From assembly GCF_043555935.1 (NCBI RefSeq), contig NZ_JBIGIB010000002.1, positions 186,001 through 250,000 on the forward strand: a stretch of 64,000 bases of DNA, in the 5' to 3' direction. The notes under the pieces are model-generated. The model saw nothing but the letters and a program-made list of their open reading frames with translations, was not told the DNA's origin and made no database searches. Of this stretch, positions 17,501 through 25,869 are shown in pieces. Position 1 is the first letter of the stretch; every line of letters starts with the position of its first letter. A program made the position numbers and the translations under genes. The stretch is from Pelomonas baiyunensis (GTDB taxonomy: Bacteria > Pseudomonadota > Gammaproteobacteria > Burkholderiales > Burkholderiaceae_C).

Positions 17501-18361
17501 ATGAAATCCAAGCTCGCTGCTCTCGCTCTTGGCCTCGCTGCGCTGACCGCGCAAGCGGCGCCGACGTTCAGCTTCAAAAACGTCCCCGTCGGCTGGAACG
17601 GCGCCTTCAGCATCAAGCTGGCGGGCTTCGAGTCCTTCTCGGGCAACCCGTTTGCCGCTGGCACGCAAAACTTCGGCATCCTGAAGATCACGTCGATTCA
17701 GACGATCGGCTACGGCACCACGACCATCTGGGCTGACGGCGACAACGGCGCCGAGCTGACTGGCGTGTTCGGTGGCATCACCACCGACGCTTCGAGCGGC
17801 GGTAGCTTCCTCCGCTCGACCGGCGGCTCTGCTGCGTTTTACCTGAACGCTGCCGGCTCGTACGCGGCGGCCAATGGCTCTGCTCAAGGCTTGTCTGGCT
17901 ATGCAGCTGCAGGCGGTGGCTGTGTGGTCAACGCGCTCTGCTACAACGGCATCTCCAACGTGGCCAACGGCCAACTGTTCTTGTCCGCTGACTACGTGCC
18001 GGGCATCTTGGGTGGCCTGTCGCCGATCACCGTCTCTGGCTCTCTCGATGCCACGACGCCGCTGAGCGGTGTGGCGAGCGGCTACCTGAAGGTGACCGGT
18101 GGTTCCGAGTACGATCGGTTCAACACGAACTCGCTGCTGGGCGGTTTGGCTGATTTGCTCGCGAAGAACAGCTTCTGCACGGTCGACAACGGCGTCTGCG
18201 CTCTTTTGTCCGATGCGGGTGGCGCTGGCCCGAACGGTTGGCAACTGGCCATCGACGACCCGGTGAAGGGTCTGGCCAAGTTGCCTGAGCCGGCTTCTCT
18301 GGCTCTGGTGGGTGCTGCTTTGATGGGTGTTGGTATTGCCCGTCGTCGCAAGTCGGCCTAA
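17501..18361 (+). CDS. PEP-CTERM sorting-domain protein
   Basis: A 286-residue secreted protein. The signal peptide (1-20, ending AQAAP) is followed by a Gly/Ser/Ala-rich body with few charges and four cysteines in two close pairs (GGGCVVNALC and NSFCTVDNGVC), possibly disulfides. The C-terminus is a textbook PEP-CTERM tag: P262-E263-P264, a hydrophobic helix (ASLALVGAALMGVGI) and a basic tail RRRKSA. Such proteins are processed by exosortase A, encoded at 30175, and end up in the extracellular matrix. It is flanked by a sigma-54 promoter and a strong terminator, so it is a monocistronic PrsR target. The body matches no family that I recognise. Confidence 0.93.
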   Translation: MKSKLAALALGLAALTAQAAPTFSFKNVPVGWNGAFSIKLAGFESFSGNPFAAGTQNFGILKITSIQTIGYGTTTIWADGDNGAELTGVFGGITTDASSGGSFLRSTGGSAAFYLNAAGSYAAANGSAQGLSGYAAAGGGCVVNALCYNGISNVANGQLFLSADYVPGILGGLSPITVSGSLDATTPLSGVASGYLKVTGGSEYDRFNTNSLLGGLADLLAKNSFCTVDNGVCALLSDAGGAGPNGWQLAIDDPVKGLAKLPEPASLALVGAALMGVGIARRRKSA

Positions 18362-18380
18362 GCTTCTTCCGCCGATGAAG

Positions 18381-18409
18381 AGCGACCTCGACAGAGGTCG
18401 CTTTTTTTT
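18381..18409 (+). terminator. Intrinsic terminator after the PEP-CTERM gene
   Basis: AGCGACCTC-GACA-GAGGTCGCT is followed by a run of T. A perfect 9-bp stem with a 4-base loop, 20 bases after the stop. Confidence 0.95.
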
Positions 18410-18520
18410 GCGCAATTCTTGTTTGCATTGGAGTGAGGCTCGGGGAGCTTTGTTCAAGCTTCCAGGTGGCTCATCCTCACTGAATGCGTTCGTGACATTT
18501 TGACTTTGGCGTGTGATGCA

Positions 18521-19183
18521 ATGACTCGTGCTCGCGTCCGTGATGCTCTGCTTCAAGTGGCTGTGACGCTGTTGGTCTTGGCGTATGTGCCTGGCAACCT
18601 GACCAAAGCGATAGTTTTCTTGCTGCTTTGGACGCTGCTTTTCTGGCCGTTGCAACGCAAGGAGTTGCTGACCGCAGCCGCAATTTGCCTATTTTTTACG
18701 GGCATGAACGCTTCGGCCCTGCATCAGGGCATATTTCTATTCACGCGTCCGGATGTCCTGGGTATGCCGGTTTATGAACTCGTCATGTGGGGCTTCTACT
18801 TGACGCATGTGGATCGGCTTTGGCGTGATTCCGGCCCGGCGGTGCGCAGGCCCCTTGTCACCTGGGCGTTGGCTTTGGGCTTTGCTGCGGCCTTCTCTGT
18901 CGTCACTGACCAGCAGCTGTTGTTTTGGGTGACGGCGGTCGTGTTGTGCGTCGCGTTTGTCGTGTTTCATGAGCCGGCTGACTTTGCCTACGCCGGACAC
19001 ATGCTCGTTTTGGGTGCGCTGATCGAGTACGTGGGTGTTGCGTTCGGGGAGTGGCGGTATCCGTTGGATGTTCCCGGTGGTGTGCCGCCTTGGTTCATCA
19101 CGATGTGGGCCGGAATCGGCTTGTTCTATCGTCGCTTGGTGATCCCCATGCTCGGCCGCAATGCGCCGCCCCGCGAGCTTTGA
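18521..19183 (+). CDS. Unrecognised polytopic membrane protein
   Basis: A 220-residue protein with seven or eight hydrophobic helices, for example LLQVAVTLLVLAYVPG, AIVFLLLWTLLFWPL and WVTAVVLCVAFVVF. It has a conserved-looking terminal stretch IEYVGVAFGEWRYPLDVPGG followed by PPWFITMWAGIGL. I do not recognise the family; the GEWRYP-PPW region with acidic and aromatic residues could form a ligand pocket near the membrane face. ATG 18521 is preferred over TTG 18500. It follows the PEP-CTERM terminator and is convergent with the flavoprotein gene seven bases away, so it has its own promoter. A role in the exopolysaccharide locus is only positional inference. Confidence 0.7.
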   Translation: MTRARVRDALLQVAVTLLVLAYVPGNLTKAIVFLLLWTLLFWPLQRKELLTAAAICLFFTGMNASALHQGIFLFTRPDVLGMPVYELVMWGFYLTHVDRLWRDSGPAVRRPLVTWALALGFAAAFSVVTDQQLLFWVTAVVLCVAFVVFHEPADFAYAGHMLVLGALIEYVGVAFGEWRYPLDVPGGVPPWFITMWAGIGLFYRRLVIPMLGRNAPPREL

Positions 19184-19189
19184 GCTTGG

Positions 19190-20869
19190 TCAGCCGTCCG
19201 ACGGCGTGCGCGTTGGCGCAGTGTCGTAGCGGCCGGGCGCCAGCAAATCGTCTGGATCCAAAGCGCGTCGAAGTCGTTTGGCGAGTTGTGCGCTGGTCGC
19301 TTGCCGTTGGCCGTGCGCTTCCTGGCTTTGGATGTGCAGCCTGTACGGATAAAAGCCCAAGGATCTTCCGCTGGTGATCAAGGTTTCCAGTGCTTCCCGG
19401 GCGCTGTCGGAAGCGCTGGGGTCTTTGCGATCGAATAACAGCGGAATCGTGCTGTCGAACAAACGGTCGCCCTGGCTGGTGAGCGTGATCAAAGGCTCGA
19501 GTTTGTGATGTCGCAACGTCGCGGTTGCGAAATTGACAAACTTCCGCACACTGTCAGGTCTCATGGGGACGAGCGGGGCGTACCAAAAGAGGCCGCAGCC
19601 ATCGTGAGCCGGGTTGTGCCCCGACTTGGGTTGTTCCAAGCGGCTCCGCCAATACGTGATCGGAAGCGCTGTTTCGTTGGGGCGGCCGCGTACCAGTTGC
19701 ATCGAGGCCCGGAGAGTATTGGCGGTGCGTTGCAATCGGCGGCCGATTTCTCCGGGTAGTGCGCCAGCGGCTTTGGCGATCCAGTCGACGTTGGATGGAC
19801 TCAAGAAAAGCAAGCGCGTTGCTGTGCCCCTCAGTTTTTGCCTGATATGACGTTGCGCCGCTTTGACGACGTCTTGGGTGCCGTACAAGGTCGCGAAGCC
19901 GGTCCAGGGGGCGATTTGATAGGCTTTCCCAAGCGCGTTGACCATGTCCTCCGGCATGAGTCCGTCCTCGTCCAGCGAGGAAGGGGCGGGGTAGGGCGCC
20001 GTCATGGCCAATACTCGGTGGCGATTCATCAGGTTGACGCCGCCAAGGATTCCCGGCAGTTCTTGGAGTAGTTCGCGAATCCGTTCGGTGGCGCGCTCCA
20101 ACAGGCGGTCGTCTGCCAAATTGAACAGGCATATCTTGGTGCAGGCGGGGCGTCGGGCAAGAGCAATCGTCATTCGCGTGACGATGCCAAATCCGCTTTG
20201 CGTGAAGAGGCCGTTCAAGTAGGGGCCAATTCCCCATTTGAACAGCCGAGCGAGTTCTTCGGTGCCTGCTTCATGCAACGCACTCTTGTAAACGGTTCCG
20301 TCGGCGAGTACCGCTTCGATGTCGGTGACCGCGGCGAAGTGATCCACATGCGGGGTGATCCCGTAGCCTCGCTCAAGTGCGTTCGCCAAGACGCTGCAAG
20401 TGGGGCCTGCGCCGGTGACGGGCACCATGAAATCGTGTCCGCCGCTTTCGAGGAATGCCGCCAGCGCGCCCTGGGTGACGCCGGGTTCGACGGTCACGAC
20501 GCCGAGCGCCGGGTCGAAGTGAATAATCCCCGTCAATTCCGAAAGGTCCAGCACGACGGCGGCTGGTTGATTCGGCAACGAACTGCCGTAGCCCCAGTTG
20601 TTGCCGGTGCTGATTGGGTGGACTGGGGTGCGGTGTTGTCGGGCGACCTGCAGCAGTGCCGGGATCTGATCGGCGCGCTCCACCTTCAATACCGCCGCTG
20701 GCGCATGGCCGCCGGAGGCTGTGTCCGATCGATGGTGTTGGGGGATCTCAGTGCTGCAATAGACCCGGTCGGCGCCCAGCACTTTCCTCCAGTCCGAGAC
20801 CGCGGCGGTTGGCAGGGTTGAGGCAAGGTCTGGCATGGGCTTGCGGCCGGGTGGCTGGTGGTCAAACAC
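19190..20869 (-). CDS. VAO/PCMH-type FAD-dependent oxidase (4-cresol dehydrogenase-like)
   Basis: A 559-residue flavoprotein. The N-terminal FAD-binding domain has PISTGNNWGYGSSLP (FAD phosphate loop), VTVEPGVTQGAL and VTGAGPTCSVLANALERGYG. The segment GPYLNGLFTQSGFGIVTRMTI and the C-terminal substrate domain (DGCGLFWYAPLVP) resemble the flavin subunit of 4-cresol dehydrogenase and vanillyl-alcohol oxidase. The GTG at 20869 is favoured over ATG 20836 because AAGGAG lies ten bases before it. No cytochrome subunit gene is adjacent. It is divergent from the export operon and has no known XrtA role; the substrate may be a phenol, alcohol or sugar. Confidence 0.8.
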   Translation of the reverse strand: MFDHQPPGRKPMPDLASTLPTAAVSDWRKVLGADRVYCSTEIPQHHRSDTASGGHAPAAVLKVERADQIPALLQVARQHRTPVHPISTGNNWGYGSSLPNQPAAVVLDLSELTGIIHFDPALGVVTVEPGVTQGALAAFLESGGHDFMVPVTGAGPTCSVLANALERGYGITPHVDHFAAVTDIEAVLADGTVYKSALHEAGTEELARLFKWGIGPYLNGLFTQSGFGIVTRMTIALARRPACTKICLFNLADDRLLERATERIRELLQELPGILGGVNLMNRHRVLAMTAPYPAPSSLDEDGLMPEDMVNALGKAYQIAPWTGFATLYGTQDVVKAAQRHIRQKLRGTATRLLFLSPSNVDWIAKAAGALPGEIGRRLQRTANTLRASMQLVRGRPNETALPITYWRSRLEQPKSGHNPAHDGCGLFWYAPLVPMRPDSVRKFVNFATATLRHHKLEPLITLTSQGDRLFDSTIPLLFDRKDPSASDSAREALETLITSGRSLGFYPYRLHIQSQEAHGQRQATSAQLAKRLRRALDPDDLLAPGRYDTAPTRTPSDG

Positions 20870-21017
20870 TGTGCGCGGATTCTCCTTCAGTCACGGGGTG
20901 GCGGTGCTTTGCCCAGGTGGGCCTATGGCATCATCCGCTGCTTGTTTTCGGCCGCCTGCCGCGGCGATTGCTGCCCGTCCTTCACGGTGCAGTCGTTCCT
21001 TCTCTGGAGATCCACTC

Positions 21018-21638
21018 GTGAAGCTCTTCGCGCAATCCATGTTCCGCGTTCTGGCCTCGGCTGTCTTGGCGGTCGCTGCCGCTGGGTGTGCCACGCAAAA
21101 CTTCGCACCGGCTCCGGCGGTTGTCGCCAATGATGACTACTCATACGTCATTGGGGCCGGTGATAGCTTGAATATCATGGTTTGGCGTAACCCGGAACTG
21201 TCCATGGCGGTGCCCGTTCGCCCAGACGGCAAGATCGCGGCGCCCTTGGTCGACGAAATGGTGGTCCAGGGCAAGACGTCCGTTCAAGTTGCGCGTGAGG
21301 TTGAGAAACAGTTGGGTAAGTATGTTCGCGACCCCGTCGTGACGGTCATCGTGACCAGTTTTGTCGGCCCCTACAGCGAGCAAATTCGCGTAGTGGGCGA
21401 GGCGGCAAAGCCCCAGTTCTTGCCGTTCAAGCAAAAGATGACGCTGTTGGACGTCATGATCGCGGTGGGCGGTCTGACAGATTTTGCCTCGGGTAACAGC
21501 GCAACTATTCTCCGCACTGCTGAAGGTAACAAGCAATATTCTGTTCGGTTGAAGGATCTGATCAAGCGTGGTGATGTTTCCGCCAACGTGGAAATGCGCC
21601 CTGGCGACATTCTGATCATTCCTCAGAGCTTTTTCTGA
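21018..21638 (+). CDS. XrtA-associated polysaccharide export lipoprotein (Wza/EpsA-like)
   Basis: A 206-residue outer-membrane export protein. The lipobox LAVAAAGC places the lipidated cysteine at residue 24. Poly_export (about 40-120, YVIGAGDSLNIMVWRNPELS) and SLBB domains (about 125-200) follow. It would form the periplasm-spanning and outer-membrane channel for the polymer. The GTG at 21018 has GGAGA seven bases upstream, whereas the longer in-frame reading is unlike any signal peptide. The short length, without the C-terminal alpha-barrel helix of Wza, is typical of the XrtA version. It heads the core operon through about 34.2 kb. Confidence 0.92.
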   Translation: MKLFAQSMFRVLASAVLAVAAAGCATQNFAPAPAVVANDDYSYVIGAGDSLNIMVWRNPELSMAVPVRPDGKIAAPLVDEMVVQGKTSVQVAREVEKQLGKYVRDPVVTVIVTSFVGPYSEQIRVVGEAAKPQFLPFKQKMTLLDVMIAVGGLTDFASGNSATILRTAEGNKQYSVRLKDLIKRGDVSANVEMRPGDILIIPQSFF

Positions 21639-21694
21639 GTTTCTGAGTGCTTGAAGACTGGGCGGCTTTGCTGATTTAACCGAGATATTTCTGC

Positions 21695-23284
21695 ATGGAA
21701 TTGCTGATTGGCCAATTGCTGAACATCGTTCGGCGGATGTGGAAATACCGCTGGGTGGGTTTGGGTGTCGCTTGGGTTGCCGGCATCGTGGGTGCGGTCG
21801 TGGTTTTCGTGCTGCCAGATCGGTATGAGGCCAGCGCCCGGATTTACGTCGATACCCAGTCGATTTTGAAGCCGCTGATGTCGGGTTTGGCGGTGCAGCC
21901 CAACGTCGAGCAGCAGGTCACCATGCTCAGCCGAACCCTGATCAGTCGGCCGAACGTGGAAAAGCTGGTTCGGATGGCTGATTTGGACCTCAAGAACCAG
22001 TCGAAGGCGCAGCAAGAAGCGACGATCGAGACGGTGACCAGCAACCTCTCGATTCAAAGCAGTGGCCGAGACAATCTCTACATCTTGGGCTATCGCGACA
22101 GTGATCCGGAGACCGCCAAGCGCGTCGTCCAGTCGCTGGTGTCGATCTTTGTGGAATCGAGCCTCGGGGCGACCCGCAAGGACACCTCGACCGCCGCGAC
22201 CTTCATCAACGAGCAGATCAAGACGTACGAGGCCAAGTTGGAAGAGGCCGAGGCTCGGCTCAAAGAGTTTCGGCTGAAAAACCTGTCCAGCATGGCCGGT
22301 GATGGCAAGGACTCTGCGGCGCGCATCTCTGAACTTGGTGCCCAGTTGGAGCGGGCGCGTCTGGAGTACCGCGAGGCACTGAACGCGCGCGACGCGGCCA
22401 AAGCGCAGTTGGAGGGCGAAAAGAGCCGCGGCGGCGGTCAGACGACGGCGCAGAGCTTGATTCAGGAATCGGTGGCCAATGTCAGCACGCCTGAGTTGGA
22501 TGCCCGTTTGGCCGAGTTGCGTCGGGGTCTGGATGCGCTGCTGCAGCGCTATACCGACCAGCATCCCGACATCATCTCGACCCGCAAGCTGATCAAGGAC
22601 CTCGAAGACCAAAAGAAACGCGAAATCACGGAGTTGCGCAAAGCTGCGATGAACGTGCCCACGCCGTCAGTCGGGCAGGTCGGGGGCAGTTTGGCCATGC
22701 AGGAGTTGGTCCGTATTCAGGCCACGGCCGAAGTGCAGGTGGCTGCATTGAAGGCGCGGGTGGATGAGTACTCCGCCCGCTACGCCCAGGCGCTGTCGAC
22801 GATGAAAACGGCCCCACAAGTGGAGGCGGAAGCTGCTCAGTTGAACCGTGATTACGCGATCCACAAGCGCAACTACGAAGAGTTGGTGCAGCGCCGAGAG
22901 CAGGCATCTATTTCGGGCGAACTGGATGTGGCCTCCGGGGTGGCCGACTTCCGCGTGATCGACCCGCCGCGTGCCAATCCGAAGCCTGTGGCGCCGAACC
23001 GTCTGTTGTTGCTGGCTGGTGCCATGGCGGCAGCCCTGGGCATTGGTGTCTTCACCACGTTTGCTGCGAGCCAGCTGCGGCCGGTGTTCCACGATGCGGA
23101 CGACTTGCGGGCGCGGGTGGAGTTGCCCATTCTTGGGGTGGTGACGCGGCTGGTCACCGATGCGGACCGGGCCCGCCAGCGGGTGGATTTGATTCGGTTC
23201 TCGGCTGGAGCCGGTGCTTTGTTGGCCATGTTTGCCGTCGCATTGACGGTGTTGGCTGTGCAGTTGAGTCGACAGGTGGTTTGA
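21695..23284 (+). CDS. XrtA system polysaccharide chain-length determinant
   Basis: A 529-residue Wzz-type protein (TIGR03007-like). An N-terminal membrane helix (about 18-40) and the periplasmic Wzz domain (YEASARIYVDTQSILKPLMSG) are followed by long coiled coils (about 165-260 and 285-400). C-terminal membrane helices (LLLLAGAMAAALGIGVF and the final residues) complete it. A proline-rich PPRANPKPVAPNR segment precedes the helix, as in co-polymerases. It lacks the kinase domain, which is encoded by the next gene two bases downstream. It would control polymer length with the autokinase. Confidence 0.93.
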   Translation: MELLIGQLLNIVRRMWKYRWVGLGVAWVAGIVGAVVVFVLPDRYEASARIYVDTQSILKPLMSGLAVQPNVEQQVTMLSRTLISRPNVEKLVRMADLDLKNQSKAQQEATIETVTSNLSIQSSGRDNLYILGYRDSDPETAKRVVQSLVSIFVESSLGATRKDTSTAATFINEQIKTYEAKLEEAEARLKEFRLKNLSSMAGDGKDSAARISELGAQLERARLEYREALNARDAAKAQLEGEKSRGGGQTTAQSLIQESVANVSTPELDARLAELRRGLDALLQRYTDQHPDIISTRKLIKDLEDQKKREITELRKAAMNVPTPSVGQVGGSLAMQELVRIQATAEVQVAALKARVDEYSARYAQALSTMKTAPQVEAEAAQLNRDYAIHKRNYEELVQRREQASISGELDVASGVADFRVIDPPRANPKPVAPNRLLLLAGAMAAALGIGVFTTFAASQLRPVFHDADDLRARVELPILGVVTRLVTDADRARQRVDLIRFSAGAGALLAMFAVALTVLAVQLSRQVV

Positions 23285-23285
23285 G

Positions 23286-24263
23286 ATGACGAGCCTCATT
23301 GAGCAAGCCGCCCAGCGGTTGGAGCAACTGCGGCAAGCAGGCGTGGTGTTGCCTGGTGATGAAAGTCCGTCGGCAGCCTCCGCCCCCAGCGTGGAGACCG
23401 CTGCTGCGATGCCTGTTGACGTCGTGGCTGATGCGGCCGCCGTGTCGGGTGCGTCTGCCGCCGTGCCGGCGGTGGAAGATGCGCCGCTGTCGTCTTCCAA
23501 GCGGGTCGAATTGGATGTGGTGGCGTTGGCTGCGCAAGGCTTCTTGATGCCGCACATGCCGCGGTCGCAGACGGGTGATCAGTACCGTGTCATCAAGCGT
23601 CCGCTGATCAAGAACGCGATGGGGCGTGGCGCGGCCACGATCAACCACGCGAACCTGATGATGGTGACGAGCGCTTTGGCCGGCGAGGGCAAGAGTTTCA
23701 CGTCGATCAATCTGGCGCTGAGCATCGCCGCAGAGTTGGACAACACGGTCATGTTGGTCGACGCTGACGTGGCTCGGCCCTCGGTGCTGCGCATGCTGGG
23801 CTTGCCGCAGGGGCCCGGTTTGCTGGATGTGCTCGAAGAGCGTGTCGAGATGTCGGACGTGCTGTTGCGTACCAACGTCGAGAAGCTGACGCTGCTGCCC
23901 AGTGGGACGCCGCACCCGCGGGCGACCGAGTTGTTGGCCAGTGACGCGATGCGACGCCTGGTGGACACGATGGCCAAGCGATATCCCGATCGGATCATCA
24001 TTTTCGATTCCCCGCCCCTGCTGCTCACGACCGAAGCTCGCGTGCTGGCTTCGCACATGGGCCAGATCGTTGTGGTGGTGCACGCCGAGAAGACGCCGCA
24101 AAGTGCGGTGCAACAGGCCTTGGCGGCCATTGAGGCCTGCCCGGTGAAGATGATGGTGTTGAACCAGGCCAGTCCGAACGCGGCCGGTGGCTATGGCTAC
24201 GGTTATGGCTACGGGTATGGCTATGGGTATGGCTACGGTGGCAATGACGCAGCGCAAACCTGA
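23286..24263 (+). CDS. XrtA-associated tyrosine autokinase
   Basis: A 325-residue BY-kinase (TIGR03018-like). A 95-residue Ala/Val/Pro-rich leader precedes the kinase core, which has Walker A in SALAGEGKSFTSIN, Walker A' in VMLVDADVARPSVL and Walker B in RIIIFDSPPLLL. The tail consists of eight Tyr-Gly pairs before GNDAAQT; the tyrosine cluster is the expected autophosphorylation target. The partner membrane activator is the preceding Wzz-type protein. Its 3' end overlaps the start of the barrel-protein gene by 20 bases in another frame. Confidence 0.92.
   Translation: MTSLIEQAAQRLEQLRQAGVVLPGDESPSAASAPSVETAAAMPVDVVADAAAVSGASAAVPAVEDAPLSSSKRVELDVVALAAQGFLMPHMPRSQTGDQYRVIKRPLIKNAMGRGAATINHANLMMVTSALAGEGKSFTSINLALSIAAELDNTVMLVDADVARPSVLRMLGLPQGPGLLDVLEERVEMSDVLLRTNVEKLTLLPSGTPHPRATELLASDAMRRLVDTMAKRYPDRIIIFDSPPLLLTTEARVLASHMGQIVVVVHAEKTPQSAVQQALAAIEACPVKMMVLNQASPNAAGGYGYGYGYGYGYGYGYGGNDAAQT
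24192..24239 (+). repeat. Hexanucleotide tandem repeat encoding (Tyr-Gly)8
   Basis: Eight degenerate TAY-GGN units at the 3' end of the tyrosine kinase gene. Loss or gain of 6-bp units would keep the frame and change the number of phosphorylatable tyrosines. Confidence 0.9.
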
Positions 24264-25788
24264 ATTCCGTTGGACGGCTGCGTGCCTGGCGTTGTCTGCG
24301 TGGGCAGCGCAAGCCCAGCAGGTCGATGGCGGCGCGCCGCCGAGTGGTGGTTTGCGCCCTCGATTGAGCGTGTCCCAGTCCTGGACGGACAACCTGCGGC
24401 TGGATGACCAAAACAAGGATGCAGCGCTCGTTACGACGGTGTCGCCCGGCCTGAGTTACGTCAAGAACAGCGGCAGCATCCGAGGCTCACTGGACTACGC
24501 CCTCAATGGCATTGCTTATGTGAAGACCTCAGTCCCGTCGCGCTTCCAGAACGCGCTCTCGGCCAACTTGCAGGCGGAGGTCGTCCCTCAGACCTTGGTG
24601 GTGGATGCTCAGGCTTCCATTGGGCAGCAGAACGCTTCAGCCTTCGGGCTGCAGGCCACGCCTACTCTCGGCGCGCAAGGGTCGGTATCAGCGCTGGACA
24701 ACCCGAACCGCCGGGAAACCGGCACGCTCACCGTGTCGCCCAACCTTCGCACGCAGCTTGCAGGGGCCTTGGCGGTGGATTTGCGGGCGACTGCGTCGGT
24801 GACGCAGGTTCGCGGCAGCGCTTTGGGTGACAGTCACTCGCGCGGCGCGACCTTGCGTGTGAACCCGCTGGGCGGTGGTGTATTGCGCTGGTACGCGTTG
24901 GCCAACACACAGCAAGTGGCGCCCAAGGAATCGTTGTCCAACCACACCCGGTCGGTGCTGGGTGGGGTTGATTACCAGCCTGACCCCGATTGGGCGCTGA
25001 ATCTGAATGCAGGTCAGGAGTGGAACGACTACCTGGACAGGGCGTCCGGCGCGACTGGGCGGCCGACGGGAGGATTCGGCGTCGAGTGGACCCCAACGGT
25101 GCGGACCCGGCTGAGCGGGAACTGGCAGCACCACAGCTATGGTGACAGCCACGCCCTCAGCTTCCAGCACCGCATTCGCCATGCAGCGGTGCAGGCGTCT
25201 GACAGCCGTTCCGTCAGTGTGGGCACGGCGGGTGCGCCCGGTGGCATCCGAACCAATTACGACTTGTACTTTCAGTTGTTCGCGTCCCAGGAGCCAGACC
25301 CTGTGAAGCGTGACACGCTGGTGCGGGCTTACATCACGTCGTTGGGCCTCGCTCCCGACGCCTTGGCGGCGGTGGGTTTTCTTTCGTCCGGCCCGGCGCG
25401 GTTGCACAACCAGAGCCTGAGTTTCACACTCCAAGGCATTCGGGCCAACCTGACCGCCACGCTGAATCGCTCGATCACCGCCCGTGTGGCGAGTGGCTTG
25501 AATCAGGGCGATTTGGCGACCAATTCTGCGGTAGAGCAGCGCTCCTACGCATTGACCGGTAGTTATCAACTGACGCCGGTCACGGGGCTGGCATTGACCG
25601 CTTCGCAACAGCGGAGCCAGGGTGATTCAGCCCTGGCGCACACGCGCTTGCGCAGTCTGCTGGCCAATTTGAATACCCGCTTGGGTGCCCGTGTGAGCGT
25701 GCAGTTGGGGGCGCGGCACAGCCGATTCGCGAGTGCAACGCCCTACACGGAGAACGCTGCGTACGCGACGCTCACCCAACAGTTTTGA
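24244..25788 (+). CDS. XrtA-system outer-membrane beta-barrel protein
   Basis: A 514-residue protein with a signal peptide (MTQRKPEFRWTAACLALSAW, cleaved after AQA) and alternating amphipathic strands to the end, finishing in TPYTENAAYATLTQQF with a terminal Phe typical of outer-membrane barrels. It corresponds to the PEP-CTERM-linked barrel family TIGR03016. The likely role is polymer secretion or protection in the outer membrane. A longer in-frame reading begins inside the YG-repeat DNA and gives a Met/Ala-rich artefact; ATG 24244 gives a sound signal peptide. Confidence 0.85.
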   Translation: MTQRKPEFRWTAACLALSAWAAQAQQVDGGAPPSGGLRPRLSVSQSWTDNLRLDDQNKDAALVTTVSPGLSYVKNSGSIRGSLDYALNGIAYVKTSVPSRFQNALSANLQAEVVPQTLVVDAQASIGQQNASAFGLQATPTLGAQGSVSALDNPNRRETGTLTVSPNLRTQLAGALAVDLRATASVTQVRGSALGDSHSRGATLRVNPLGGGVLRWYALANTQQVAPKESLSNHTRSVLGGVDYQPDPDWALNLNAGQEWNDYLDRASGATGRPTGGFGVEWTPTVRTRLSGNWQHHSYGDSHALSFQHRIRHAAVQASDSRSVSVGTAGAPGGIRTNYDLYFQLFASQEPDPVKRDTLVRAYITSLGLAPDALAAVGFLSSGPARLHNQSLSFTLQGIRANLTATLNRSITARVASGLNQGDLATNSAVEQRSYALTGSYQLTPVTGLALTASQQRSQGDSALAHTRLRSLLANLNTRLGARVSVQLGARHSRFASATPYTENAAYATLTQQF

Positions 25789-25869
25789 CATGAATTCGTT
25801 GCCTGCCCCGTGCGGGTTGCTGAACTGCGCGCCGCCGCGTCGCGTTTGAATCCGTTCTCGGATACCGCT

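Noticed and set aside
20912..20926. TGGCGGTGCTTTGC upstream of the export operon as a sigma-54 site
   Set aside because: GG-GC distance is one base short, and another candidate in the same gap is one base long.
24192..24239. Repeat considered as CRISPR or intergenic repeat
   Set aside because: It is coding, hexameric and has no spacers.
24187..24243. Upstream Met-rich start of the barrel-protein gene
   Set aside because: It is the YG-repeat DNA read in another frame and would spoil the signal peptide.
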